From an uncultured Prevotellaceae bacterium (GTDB lineage: Bacteria > Bacteroidota > Bacteroidia > Bacteroidales > Bacteroidaceae), in the NCBI GenBank assembly GCA_946406435.1, contig CAMJKP010000022.1, positions 1-46,591 of the forward strand: 46,591 nucleotides of DNA. Direction: 5' to 3'. This document shows, piece after piece, positions 15,284 through 24,168 of this stretch. A model generated the notes under the pieces. It saw nothing but the letters and a program-made list of their open reading frames with translations. It was not told the origin of the DNA and ran no database searches. How positions within the stretch are numbered: position 1 is the stretch's first letter; each line of letters opens with the position of its first letter. Position numbers and translations under genes: made by a program.

Positions 15284-15370
15284 AATTCTTTTTTTTCAAA
15301 AAACGTAAGAAACGACCAAAAAACATCTATTATATTACAAAAATTTAAACTTTTCATGATTCTGATGGTT

Positions 15371-15426
15371 AAAAACATCACAGCGGCTACCAGAAATCAA
15401 CAAAGTATTGAAAACGGTAGCCGCTG
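15371..15426 (-). terminator. Terminator of the 1402-aa surface protein gene
   Basis: Stem CAGCGGCTACC/GGTAGCCGCTG (15381-15391, 15416-15426) encloses an AT-rich loop. On the minus strand it is followed by GTGATGTTTTT. Confidence 0.65.
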
Positions 15427-15508
15427 CTAAACAGAATATGAGAACGGTATTACTTATTTTTCATTCATAAATATCTGGTCTTAAAAGCAGGGCTGCTTTA
15501 TCAGAGCA

Positions 15509-18500
15509 TTACCTGTAAACCTTCTTCTGACCATTGACAATGTAGAGGCGACCCTTAACCGGCTGCATTACGCGAATGCCATTCAGATCATAGATCTTAC
15601 CATCACCCTCACCATCGCCGAAGATAGTATTAGTGATATCCAGTGTTGTGCCATCCTCACCAACTACAAGGATAGAGTATGCAGATACCTTCGTTGAGCT
15701 ATAATAAGATCCTCCAGTATTCCTGTAGAAGTAAGCACGATATGGATAGAGAGTCATCTTGGCAGCTTTATAGGTCTTGCCATTTTTCTCCATCTTAGGA
15801 TTCAGATATGTGAACTTATTCTGCTTGAAGTAATATACATCACCAGGAAGAATCTGTGCACCTGAAGGAAGACCAACATAACCCTTACCATAGAATACAG
15901 TTGTCTTCAGATTACCTCTGAACTCCCAATCGTGAATTGACGCATCAGCATCAGAATAAGACTTATTCACAGCTGTAAAATCAGCATTCTCTGGAACTCC
16001 AACATTCAGTTCATCTATCTTCACCTGTGAGCCTACACCACCATCAGTACGGTTGTAAAGAACTGGTGTGTTAGCAGGAATAACAGCATCCTGTGACATT
16101 TCACTAAACTCCATATAGTTATTTGTCATGCTCTTGAGCTCATAGAACTTCACACCATTCATATTGTTCTTGGTTGGGTAAGGCAAGCATAGAGTTCCCC
16201 AAGTAGAGTTCTGTGCCTGTACCTTTGCAGAATCATTTGCCGCCACATTAGCATCACGAGCGTAAGAAGCTTTTGAAGCATTAAATGCATAAGGAATCTT
16301 GATTGGGAATCTGTCTGTTACAACAAGTCCCGGACACGTACCATCAGTTTTTATCTCATTCTCTATGACGTCATAAGCTCCTTCTCCTAAATAAACCAAG
16401 AGATTTGGAGAGATGAAATCCTTATCCCTCAATGGAACCATAAGATCATCTGATTTCTTAGAAGAATTATCCAGATACCTTGCATTCCTAATGTCAAATA
16501 CCATTACTGGGTTGGTACTTGAAATCCTACCTGTTTCTTTTTCAGCCTCAGCTGCACCAAGCAAATCATGAACCATACTGTTTTCCCAGTCAATTCCGAC
16601 CTCCAGATACTCGGTACCAAAGTCAATGATATCACCATCCCTTACTGTGTACTTTGGTACATATCTCGCTGTCAGGTCAACATCATGAGCACAATTCCAT
16701 ACAAAATTGCCATCTTTCCTTGTCCAATAACCGCTACTCTCATTAAAATAGATATTACGGTCACTAGGATTATCCAAATCTACTGTAGCAACCAGCACGT
16801 TATTTGAATCATAGAAGCCAACTAACTTGAAACCAGCCTTCTTGAATTTACCATTGGTAATCTGGCTTGGACACTGTGAACCATAGGTGAATGAGATCTT
16901 TACAACACCTTCAGAGTTATAAATAACATCACTAAAAGGAAGGTTGCCATTATCATATTGCATCTGCTTTGGCACAACGGCACTCTTACTTCCGTCAAAT
17001 GTTACGATATATGTCTTAGGTGCCCAATGAGCATAGATAGTGCCACCCTGTGTTTTATCCCAAGGCTCTACACCATTCATGTCCTTGTCATAGTATTCCT
17101 TGCCACCATAATAAATATCATGTCCTTGAGATTCTTCCCATTCACTATTCGCGATGCCATAATAGCCTCTAAACTCATATCCAGGCTTTGTAGGAGCTTC
17201 CAAGCCATTAGGCAATTTCTGACCATAAATAGCAGTCGTTTGAGTATTACCACCTGTACCACCTTGTGGATCAAGTGTAACAATATCAGGAATCTTATTC
17301 CAAACAGCATAGAGACTTACAGGTCCCTTACCACCGCCATTCACAGCATCGTATGGACAGAAGTCACCCTCTACAATATATAATCCATTTTGCTTATCTA
17401 TTGTTATCTTGTATTCAGGAGTTGTAGCCTCTGGATTAGTACTGAAACCTAATAACTCATATCCATTACGAGTTAAATTATGTTTACCACTATACATCTG
17501 CTTGGTTTCTGTCTTACTCGTTGAAGTAAGATTTTGTGTTTCCCAAACATTACCTGTTCCATCGTTATTGTAATAAGTAAGGGTAGCATAATAGGTATAT
17601 GTAGGAATTCCTTTATATCCAAAGGATGCTTCACCACTATTACTATTGTTTTTTCCAAGATATGACATTATTGCAAGATAGTGCGTATCTGTTATAGGAG
17701 CTACACCATTTGCATTACTTTTTTCCAAACTAACATCTGTTTTTGCATCTACCTGATTTACAGAATTACTACCTGCACCAGCCACTATCATCGTTGGTAA
17801 TATAGGATTATCTCTAAATGCTCCAGACGAAGCGACTTCACCATTAGCCTTCCAAGCAATGGTTTTTATCTTTGTATCTGCTTCAGATGATGTTGCAACA
17901 CCTAAATTCTTAACTTCAAAACCATAGTTCTTACCACCTTGATTGGCCACTTTACCATCAAAAGTATAAGAAAAATGTACATCGGAATATTTTGGAACCT
18001 TTACATCAAGCCCTATCTTCTGACATATAGCACGCCAATAACTAGTATTAGCAGTAGTCCTAAAACCTGTTATTTGCTTCCAATCATCCGTGTTTTGCAA
18101 ATTCATATTAGTCCTTAAGTCTTGGACTTTTTTCCAATCATAAGCGTAAAAATCTCTACCAGTCCTTTCTGCATTATAATCATCTGTATGTCCTGTGCCA
18201 TTATCAATATGCCAATTAGCATTAGACGTTTGAATTATATAATAAGTGGTTACACGATGCCAGTCCAATCCTTCATCTTTTGCAAAGACATGAAGTGTAT
18301 AAGTAGAAGTGTTACTTGCAATGGTTTCACCATTCTTAAGTACTGCACTAATCACTACATCACCTTCCTTTTTGGCAATAATCACACCTGTAAGAGGATC
18401 TATTTCTATTATCTCACCATTACTGTCTTCAGAATATTCAAAATGATAGCCACTTGTACCATTACTCAAAGTTATATTATCACCATTAGCGGTGAAAATT

Positions 18501-19717
18501 CCCTTAATCTGGGCATTATCATCACCAACTGTAATATCATAACCCTTTTTGCTATTCTCAAAACCTATTGCTATTTCTGGTCTGGTTGGATCAACTGAAT
18601 ATACATGAATTGTCTGAGTATAAGAACAAACCAATCTCTCACCACGCATCAATTTTACAGTTACAGGAATATCACCTGTAACCTTTATTTGTTCTATGAC
18701 ACCAGACATTCGACGAACAACCATTTTGCTTGCATCCGCCTCATATTCAAAATGAAAATCTTCTGGATTTTTAGGATTTTCAGTAGGAACAACTGCACCA
18801 GCATGAGCTGTAATATATCCCTTAAGCATATAAGTACCACCAGGCTGATCTTTAATGATATTATTATCCACTGCACCCGTTGTTGTATTATAACAACGCA
18901 TACGGATGTCAGGTAAAGTGAACTGTACCCTAAATGCCCAATTACTATTATCACTATCCTTTATGTTAGAAGCTGTACCTTCCTGTCCATTCCAACCTGC
19001 TTTGATAAAAGTACGACACTTGTTACTAAGCTCTGATAATCCTAAATCTATCCAAGTCCAATTACCAATACCAACCTTAGTATCGTATGCCTCATTAATC
19101 TCAAAAGATGTCAATCCGTTAAGAACAACGTTATTATTATTTTCCTTCTTCCAAGGTATATTTGTTCTAGAGAAAGTAGCATTATGAGTGAATAAATTCA
19201 TAGCCCAATGCTCTTCACTATATGAAAAACCACTGCCTGATACTGGAACACAAGTTGTAGTAATACCGTAGTTCTTAAAGAAATCCGTAATACTACCAGA
19301 CAGAAGATCATTCATCTTATTCCACTGGATCATATTTACCTCATAAGGGAAATTGGTAAAAGACAGTTTCAGATGAGACTCTTTCTTATATATATTACCC
19401 TTCTCATCAGTGTAATAATTGCCATTCTCATCTCTTAAATAATCAGCAAGAAGTCTGTCATTAACATCTTGGCTTATCCACTCAAAGAAACGAGCATCTT
19501 TTGCCCAAGCCACACCCTGTGCTGATACTGTTACACCAGCAGGAAGATCATAAGCATTATTATCATCCGTGACTAACATTATAGGATCGCCCGTAGCACC
19601 TTCTGTATACTGATTAAAGTATATCTTCAGATTCCTTTGCTGTGCCATGGCATTTACCGTTGTACCTAAAGCTATTATAATAGCTATTAAATACCTAAAA
19701 ATATTACGTGTTCTCAT
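15509..19717 (-). CDS. Large exported protein with Big_2-like and InlB-type repeats
   Basis: The 1402-residue protein opens with a signal peptide (MRTRNIFRYLIAIIIALGTTVNAMAQ). The N-terminal region ('LKIYFNQYTEG', 'TVSAQGVAWA', 'NFPYEVNMIQW') is shared with the 889-aa neighbour. A Big_2-like segment lies at about 405-475. Three InlB/Flg_new-type repeats lie at about 700-805, 805-900 and 900-1015, with the 'GYEF.GYY...YAHW' pattern. The C-terminal part ('TWGTLCLPYP', 'AVIPANTPVLY') ends in 'GKIYDLNGIRVMQPVKG..YIVNG', a motif common at the ends of Prevotella surface proteins and similar to type IX secretion C-terminal signals. The start at 19717 is set by the promoter at 19799-19806 and the signal peptide. 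Function unknown; probably surface or secreted. Confidence 0.82.
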   Translation of the reverse strand: MRTRNIFRYLIAIIIALGTTVNAMAQQRNLKIYFNQYTEGATGDPIMLVTDDNNAYDLPAGVTVSAQGVAWAKDARFFEWISQDVNDRLLADYLRDENGNYYTDEKGNIYKKESHLKLSFTNFPYEVNMIQWNKMNDLLSGSITDFFKNYGITTTCVPVSGSGFSYSEEHWAMNLFTHNATFSRTNIPWKKENNNNVVLNGLTSFEINEAYDTKVGIGNWTWIDLGLSELSNKCRTFIKAGWNGQEGTASNIKDSDNSNWAFRVQFTLPDIRMRCYNTTTGAVDNNIIKDQPGGTYMLKGYITAHAGAVVPTENPKNPEDFHFEYEADASKMVVRRMSGVIEQIKVTGDIPVTVKLMRGERLVCSYTQTIHVYSVDPTRPEIAIGFENSKKGYDITVGDDNAQIKGIFTANGDNITLSNGTSGYHFEYSEDSNGEIIEIDPLTGVIIAKKEGDVVISAVLKNGETIASNTSTYTLHVFAKDEGLDWHRVTTYYIIQTSNANWHIDNGTGHTDDYNAERTGRDFYAYDWKKVQDLRTNMNLQNTDDWKQITGFRTTANTSYWRAICQKIGLDVKVPKYSDVHFSYTFDGKVANQGGKNYGFEVKNLGVATSSEADTKIKTIAWKANGEVASSGAFRDNPILPTMIVAGAGSNSVNQVDAKTDVSLEKSNANGVAPITDTHYLAIMSYLGKNNSNSGEASFGYKGIPTYTYYATLTYYNNDGTGNVWETQNLTSTSKTETKQMYSGKHNLTRNGYELLGFSTNPEATTPEYKITIDKQNGLYIVEGDFCPYDAVNGGGKGPVSLYAVWNKIPDIVTLDPQGGTGGNTQTTAIYGQKLPNGLEAPTKPGYEFRGYYGIANSEWEESQGHDIYYGGKEYYDKDMNGVEPWDKTQGGTIYAHWAPKTYIVTFDGSKSAVVPKQMQYDNGNLPFSDVIYNSEGVVKISFTYGSQCPSQITNGKFKKAGFKLVGFYDSNNVLVATVDLDNPSDRNIYFNESSGYWTRKDGNFVWNCAHDVDLTARYVPKYTVRDGDIIDFGTEYLEVGIDWENSMVHDLLGAAEAEKETGRISSTNPVMVFDIRNARYLDNSSKKSDDLMVPLRDKDFISPNLLVYLGEGAYDVIENEIKTDGTCPGLVVTDRFPIKIPYAFNASKASYARDANVAANDSAKVQAQNSTWGTLCLPYPTKNNMNGVKFYELKSMTNNYMEFSEMSQDAVIPANTPVLYNRTDGGVGSQVKIDELNVGVPENADFTAVNKSYSDADASIHDWEFRGNLKTTVFYGKGYVGLPSGAQILPGDVYYFKQNKFTYLNPKMEKNGKTYKAAKMTLYPYRAYFYRNTGGSYYSSTKVSAYSILVVGEDGTTLDITNTIFGDGEGDGKIYDLNGIRVMQPVKGRLYIVNGQKKVYR

Positions 19718-19798
19718 ATCTGTAAAACTTTTTAAATGTTTTTTCACTGTATTAATTACAAAAATAAGCACCGGAAATAAATGTCCTTTTCTGTGTTG

Positions 19799-19806
19799 CA
19801 AATATA
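19799..19806 (-). promoter_or_regulatory. Promoter -7 box (TATATTTG) of the 1402-aa protein
   Basis: Minus-strand box; the 5' untranslated region would be about 75 nt, unusually long for this window and similar in length to that of the 889-aa paralogue. Confidence 0.6.
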
Positions 19807-20044
19807 CAAAAAAATTTCCGATTTATTATTAAAAAAATCAAAAAAAATTGTTCTTTTAGCTCAAAAAATCTTCTTTTTAACTAAAAAACATTGTATTTTG
19901 CTATTTCCACAATACAAAATCCATCTTCCTTTCTCACTTTTATAATTTCTCAAGTATATGAATATTAGTTGTTTATATTAACTTCGTGTGGCTACACAAT
20001 TTTTTGATTGTATAAAGACACAAATCGCACAGATTATAGTGATC

Positions 20045-20130
20045 TTTCGCTTGCGCTCTTTTTACGTGTTCAGAATAGTTTTCAATCTTGCGAACATTCT
20101 TCCAGAAAACCAAAAGGAGTGCAAGCGAAA
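20045..20130. repeat. Inverted repeat TTTCGCTTGC(G/A)CTC
   Basis: Arms 20045-20058 and 20117-20130 differ at one position. The element lies just after the stop of the small acidic gene on the minus strand and may end its transcript. The rest of 19807-20044 is AT-rich with no gene that I can support. Confidence 0.7.
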
Positions 20131-20135
20131 TTCAC

Positions 20136-20327
20136 TTAATCATGCCATATCTGATTAGAGTAAATATCCTCAGAATCATTCTCCAAGGTGAATCCTCCGA
20201 TGGGCTTTGACTCACCAAAGTCCTCTTCTCCTTCTCCTATCTGGAAAGAATTCTCGAGCAATCTACCATCTTCCTCAATCGCGAATCTCTCTGCGATTGG
20301 GGCATTATACACTTTCCTTAAAATCAT
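20136..20327 (-). CDS. Small acidic protein (63 aa), YNAP-type
   Basis: The ATG at 20327 is preceded by AAAGAA. The protein begins MILRKVYNAPIAERFAIEEDG and ends with acidic residues and 'YSNQIWHD'. Small proteins with an N-terminal 'K.Y.AP..E....E' pattern and a late Trp-Asp are common hypothetical genes in Prevotella; I know of no function. A longer reading from a TTG at 20363 runs through a hairpin and is less likely. It lies about 105 bp after the 889-aa gene, so the two could be co-transcribed, with the hairpin ACCA..TGGT (about 20368-20391) between them reducing read-through. Confidence 0.55.
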   Translation of the reverse strand: MILRKVYNAPIAERFAIEEDGRLLENSFQIGEGEEDFGESKPIGGFTLENDSEDIYSNQIWHD

Positions 20328-20432
20328 TTCTTTACTTGAATTACATCTTCCATTTCTCGCCAAGCCAAAACCAATGCAAGCACTGGTTTTGGTTATTTGG
20401 CTAACGAAACGGTTGAAAATTACATATCTTTC

Positions 20433-23102
20433 TTAATACACTTTCTTTTTTCCGTTGACGATATAGAGGCGACCGCTTACAGGCTGCATTACCCTGCGAC
20501 CATTGAGGTCATATATCTTGCCATCACCATCTGCATCATTGTCAATCAGGTTGGTTATATCCGTGGCACCTTCCTCATCTATTGCTATTATAGAGAAGGT
20601 GGTAAACTTCGCATTAGCCGCTGTTGTTGTGAAGTATGCACGATAAGGGAGCATTGTCACCTTACCCTTATTAGCCAGATGCGTGAACTGATCCTGCTTG
20701 AAATAGTATATCTCCTTTGAACCGTCCATCTTTTCAGCACCAGCAGGAACCTTCTTGTTATCATACTCCTTACCACAGAATATCTTTGTAGTGAGAGTTC
20801 CTATGAACTGCCAAGAGTCTAATGAAGAACCCGGATTTGTAGAATATGATGTGTTCACTGGAACATTCACACCTGCTTCCTTAATCTTCACCTCTGAGCC
20901 TACACCCTCCAGACGCTTGTAGAGTACTGGGGTATTTGCAGGAATAACAGCCTCATCCATTGGAGTGAAGTGCATATAGTTGTTCTTCAATCCTGCCAAC
21001 TTATAGAACTTCACATTATTAGCATTATTTCTAATAGGATAAGGCAGACAAAGAGTTCCCCACTGGGAATTTGCAGCCTGTGCCTTAGCAGCATCCTCGC
21101 TTGAGTAGTCCTTGTTACGCTCATACAAAGCATTATTAGCCTTGAATGCGTATGGAACCTTGATTGGTGCTCTGTCAGTTACCACAAGGTTGAGACATTT
21201 CTCTTCCTTCATCATAACCACATTCTTTGCATCAGTATATAGATCTGACTTATCTGACAGATAGACGAGAGCGTTAGGAGCAAGCTTTGATTCCTCACGG
21301 GCATCCTCCAAAGCTACGTTAAATGCCTGTTCACCACTATTGAAATGCTCACCCTTACTACTTACGAAGCCACTAGAACCTGTTTCAATAAACTTAGGAT
21401 ATTTTGTGATATCTATTACCAATGGAGCTGTATGATAAACATCGTTATCTTCTTTAATTGCAGCATCGATATCCTGTGTGATGATGTCATAGCCTTCTTT
21501 GAAGTTGATTCGTTCACCATCATCAACTATCTCAAACTTACACTCATACTGAGCATAGAGATTGAGCGTTCCACTTGTTGCATCATACCTCCATTTGCCA
21601 GACGTTCCCTCTTCTGTCCAATAAGGTCCCTTTACTGCATTGAATGAGCAGTCATTATCATTAACGGTATATACCTGTTTACCACCCTTTTCCAGTGTGT
21701 ACCAACCAAGGAACTTATAGCCAGGACGGATAGTAATAACATCTCCACACCAGAATCTGTCACCTAACGTACTGCCATACTGAACATCAAAACTTACGCG
21801 AGTCTGGTCATTGGTTGTTTCAACAAACTTCTGACCACCTTCCGTTCTTATACCCACATTTTCACTCAACCTACCTCCACAGGTGTTGAAGTTAATGGTA
21901 TATGTCTTTGCAGTCCAATGAGCATAGAGAGTTGCGTTATTGTTCTTATCCCACTGTCTTGCACTTGTACCATCAGCATTATAGTATTTGTTTGCCCAGT
22001 CCTCTGTCTGACTATAGTCTTTACCGTCATAATAGCCTCTAAAGATATAACCTGTTCTTGTTGGAGGAGTTACAGTCGGCATATCCTTACTATATGTAAC
22101 TATTACAGTCTCGCCTCTGTCTGTTCCATCATTATATTTTAAAGCAACTACATACTGATTTTCCCCAAGAGTAGGAGATATAATCTCTATTTCCTTTTCT
22201 CCAGTCTTAACTAGTCCACCATCAGTAATCGTAACAATGATATTTGCCTTACCGAGATTCTTGGGAGTTATCACACCATTTTCATCTACTGTAAAAATAT
22301 TTTCATCACTACTTTCGTATGTTGTGGTAAAGTTGAAAAGTCCCGGATGATTGATCGTGTATTGAACTTTACCTGTTTCTCCAAACTTTATCTGACTTGG
22401 CATTGTCCCTGCGAAAGACACACTTGGATCATAATAGGTGACTTGGAAGGCAAAGTCATCTGTCGCAGAACCAGCCTTGAAGAAGAAACGGTTTTTATCG
22501 TTTATCTCATAAGGTGTCTTGAATATTAATCCTATATTCTTCTCTTCTACTTTAATTAAGGATAGTCCATTGAAGCCAAGTTCATCTGGTGTTTCTGGCA
22601 TGTTAGCAACATTAAAAGTAACAGAGTGTCCAAAAACAGCCCATGCGTTTTTTGAACCTGATCTTGTCTGATTTGTTGCTGACTTTATAGTTCCTTTAAT
22701 ACTGAATATCGATTTTAAGTCCGAGAGTTTTGCAGCGAAAACATCATTCATGATATTCCACTCAACCTTTTTCACCTCGTACTTGAAATTGTTAAAAGTT
22801 AATGACGCAGAAGTACTCTTCTTGTCTGAACTCCTCTGTGCGAAAACTCTATCTTCACAATTTGGATAGCTAAAAGAAGTCTCCCTATAAGAAGATGCCC
22901 ATACAAATCCTTCTGCAGATACAGTTGCATCTACAGGCACATCACCACCAACAGAAAGCGTTGGTGCTTGAGCATTTGATGATTCTTTATACTCGCTGAA
23001 ATAGTACTTTGCTTTTTTCACATCTTCCTGAGCCCACGCAGCATTAATGCTAGAGGCGCACAGCAAAACCATGAAATACCTTGAAAATTTACCTGTCCAC
23101 AT
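20433..23102 (-). CDS. Large exported protein with Big_2-like and InlB-type repeats (paralogue of 15509-19717)
   Basis: The 889-residue protein has a signal peptide (residues 1-24, end 'INAAWAQ'). It shares the N-terminal module ('YYFSEYKESS', 'TVSAEGFVWAS', 'NFKYEVKKVEWNIMND') and the C-terminal module ('QWGTLCLPYPIRNN', 'AVIPANTPVLYKR', 'GKIYDLNGRRVMQPVSG') with the 1402-aa neighbour. In between are one Big_2-like domain (about 230-295, 'SSDENIFTVDENGVITPKNLGKANIIVTI') and two InlB-type repeats (about 317-396 and 396-520). The larger protein looks like the same design with additional internal repeats, which suggests a tandem duplication. It is probably surface-exposed or secreted; the role is unknown. 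Confidence 0.82.
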   Translation of the reverse strand: MWTGKFSRYFMVLLCASSINAAWAQEDVKKAKYYFSEYKESSNAQAPTLSVGGDVPVDATVSAEGFVWASSYRETSFSYPNCEDRVFAQRSSDKKSTSASLTFNNFKYEVKKVEWNIMNDVFAAKLSDLKSIFSIKGTIKSATNQTRSGSKNAWAVFGHSVTFNVANMPETPDELGFNGLSLIKVEEKNIGLIFKTPYEINDKNRFFFKAGSATDDFAFQVTYYDPSVSFAGTMPSQIKFGETGKVQYTINHPGLFNFTTTYESSDENIFTVDENGVITPKNLGKANIIVTITDGGLVKTGEKEIEIISPTLGENQYVVALKYNDGTDRGETVIVTYSKDMPTVTPPTRTGYIFRGYYDGKDYSQTEDWANKYYNADGTSARQWDKNNNATLYAHWTAKTYTINFNTCGGRLSENVGIRTEGGQKFVETTNDQTRVSFDVQYGSTLGDRFWCGDVITIRPGYKFLGWYTLEKGGKQVYTVNDNDCSFNAVKGPYWTEEGTSGKWRYDATSGTLNLYAQYECKFEIVDDGERINFKEGYDIITQDIDAAIKEDNDVYHTAPLVIDITKYPKFIETGSSGFVSSKGEHFNSGEQAFNVALEDAREESKLAPNALVYLSDKSDLYTDAKNVVMMKEEKCLNLVVTDRAPIKVPYAFKANNALYERNKDYSSEDAAKAQAANSQWGTLCLPYPIRNNANNVKFYKLAGLKNNYMHFTPMDEAVIPANTPVLYKRLEGVGSEVKIKEAGVNVPVNTSYSTNPGSSLDSWQFIGTLTTKIFCGKEYDNKKVPAGAEKMDGSKEIYYFKQDQFTHLANKGKVTMLPYRAYFTTTAANAKFTTFSIIAIDEEGATDITNLIDNDADGDGKIYDLNGRRVMQPVSGRLYIVNGKKKVY

Positions 23103-23185
23103 ATCTCTGTTTTTGATCCCTAAAGGATTTTTCTATTCTGTGTAATTTTTTGTAATAATTAAACCATTACCTTATTTATCGAGTG

Positions 23186-23193
23186 CAAAATTA
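23186..23193 (-). promoter_or_regulatory. Promoter -7 box (TAATTTTG) of the 889-aa protein
   Basis: Minus-strand box, about 84 nt before the ATG at 23102. It is followed by CACTCG, the same six bases that follow the boxes of the two leader-containing operons (4635, 7611). Confidence 0.6.
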
Positions 23194-23400
23194 AGTATTT
23201 ATTTCGAAATAAAAGTAAAAAAATCTGAAAAAAATTCTGTTTTAGTATAAAAAAATTTTTATCGTGTACCTTTCTACCAAACATCTGGAAAAATTGACCA
23301 ACAAACTTATTGTGAATTAGTTACAAAACGCCTGATTATATAATGAACGCGCACTAAGCTACAGAATTGATAATATCTATTTAAAATCATGTTATAATAG

Positions 23401-23448
23401 TACCTTTGGTGCTTGAACTGACAATAATTACCAATCTTACCAATCTTC
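23401..23448. repeat. Dispersed element, copy 2 (ACTGACAATAATTACCAATC family)
   Basis: The sequence matches the inverse of 855-902, including the flank CCTTTGGTGCTTGAACTGAC. The left arm of copy 1 is missing here. It is followed by an ACGTGAGTTCGACGAATTG stretch (23474-23492) that recurs at 14019-14037 and, inverted in part, near 23672. Confidence 0.8.
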
Positions 23449-23721
23449 AACCAATTAGATAATGAGTATTTAACGTGAGTTCGACGAATTGCCATAATCT
23501 TTTATCCACTGTGTGGAGGTTCACGAATTTATCATTAATACTTATCTTTTAAATAAAAATTGGCTTTCACTTCGACCGCCTAACTAAAGTTTCATGGAAA
23601 ATTATTCGCAAGGCTCATCAAGCTACGCAAGTCTCGGATAATTAATGTCGTCAAGCGTAGCGCTTAACTTGGTTGAATTCACGTTATTTAAATTGAGAAC
23701 AGATTTAGTAAAAACTATATA

Positions 23722-23833
23722 AAAGCAAAATAAAAGGTCAAACCTAGTTTCACAACTCGATTTTGACCTTTTATTTTATTTTCCCCTTTAGACATCAAAA
23801 ATGTGTCTCTTTCATAAAAATTACACTTATTTC
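23722..23833 (-). ncRNA. Candidate small RNA (about 110 nt)
   Basis: On the minus strand a -7 box TACTTTTG (23840-23847) is followed about 60 nt later by a strong hairpin AAAATAAAAGGTCAAA/TTTGACCTTTTATTTT (23727-23777) and a T-rich tail. This gives a self-contained unit with promoter and terminator and no convincing reading frame (only a 6-codon and a 26-codon frame running through the hairpin). It lies in a 1-kb gap. The rest of that gap (23194-23720, 23850-24168) is AT-rich and holds the dispersed repeats listed and no gene that I can support. Confidence 0.5.
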
Positions 23834-24168
23834 CGAGTGCAAAAGTAGGTAAAAAAACTAACTTTCACAAATTTATTTGTTCCATAAAGTTTGTTATTTC
23901 GATCATGCAACACTTTTTACAAAGTTGCACTATTCTTTTTTACAATTGCATTTTTGTAAAAATTGCGATTTCATCGGCGTTTTTGCGGTTTTTTAGGAAA
24001 TAAAAGAAGAAAAACAGAAAAATAAAAAATTCGTGATTTTTTCTAAATGTTTGTATTTATACCATGAAATGTTGGAAATTTCCTCAAATTTTAGGTATAA
24101 TTTCTGACAAAGAAAGAGTATTTTTAGCGTAAAAAACACACTTTTTCTCTAAAGAATAGGCAGAAAAA

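Noticed and set aside
23502..23510. TTATCCACT, similar to a DnaA box
   Set aside because: A single one-mismatch site followed by TGTGTGGA; there is no cluster of boxes, so it does not support an origin here.
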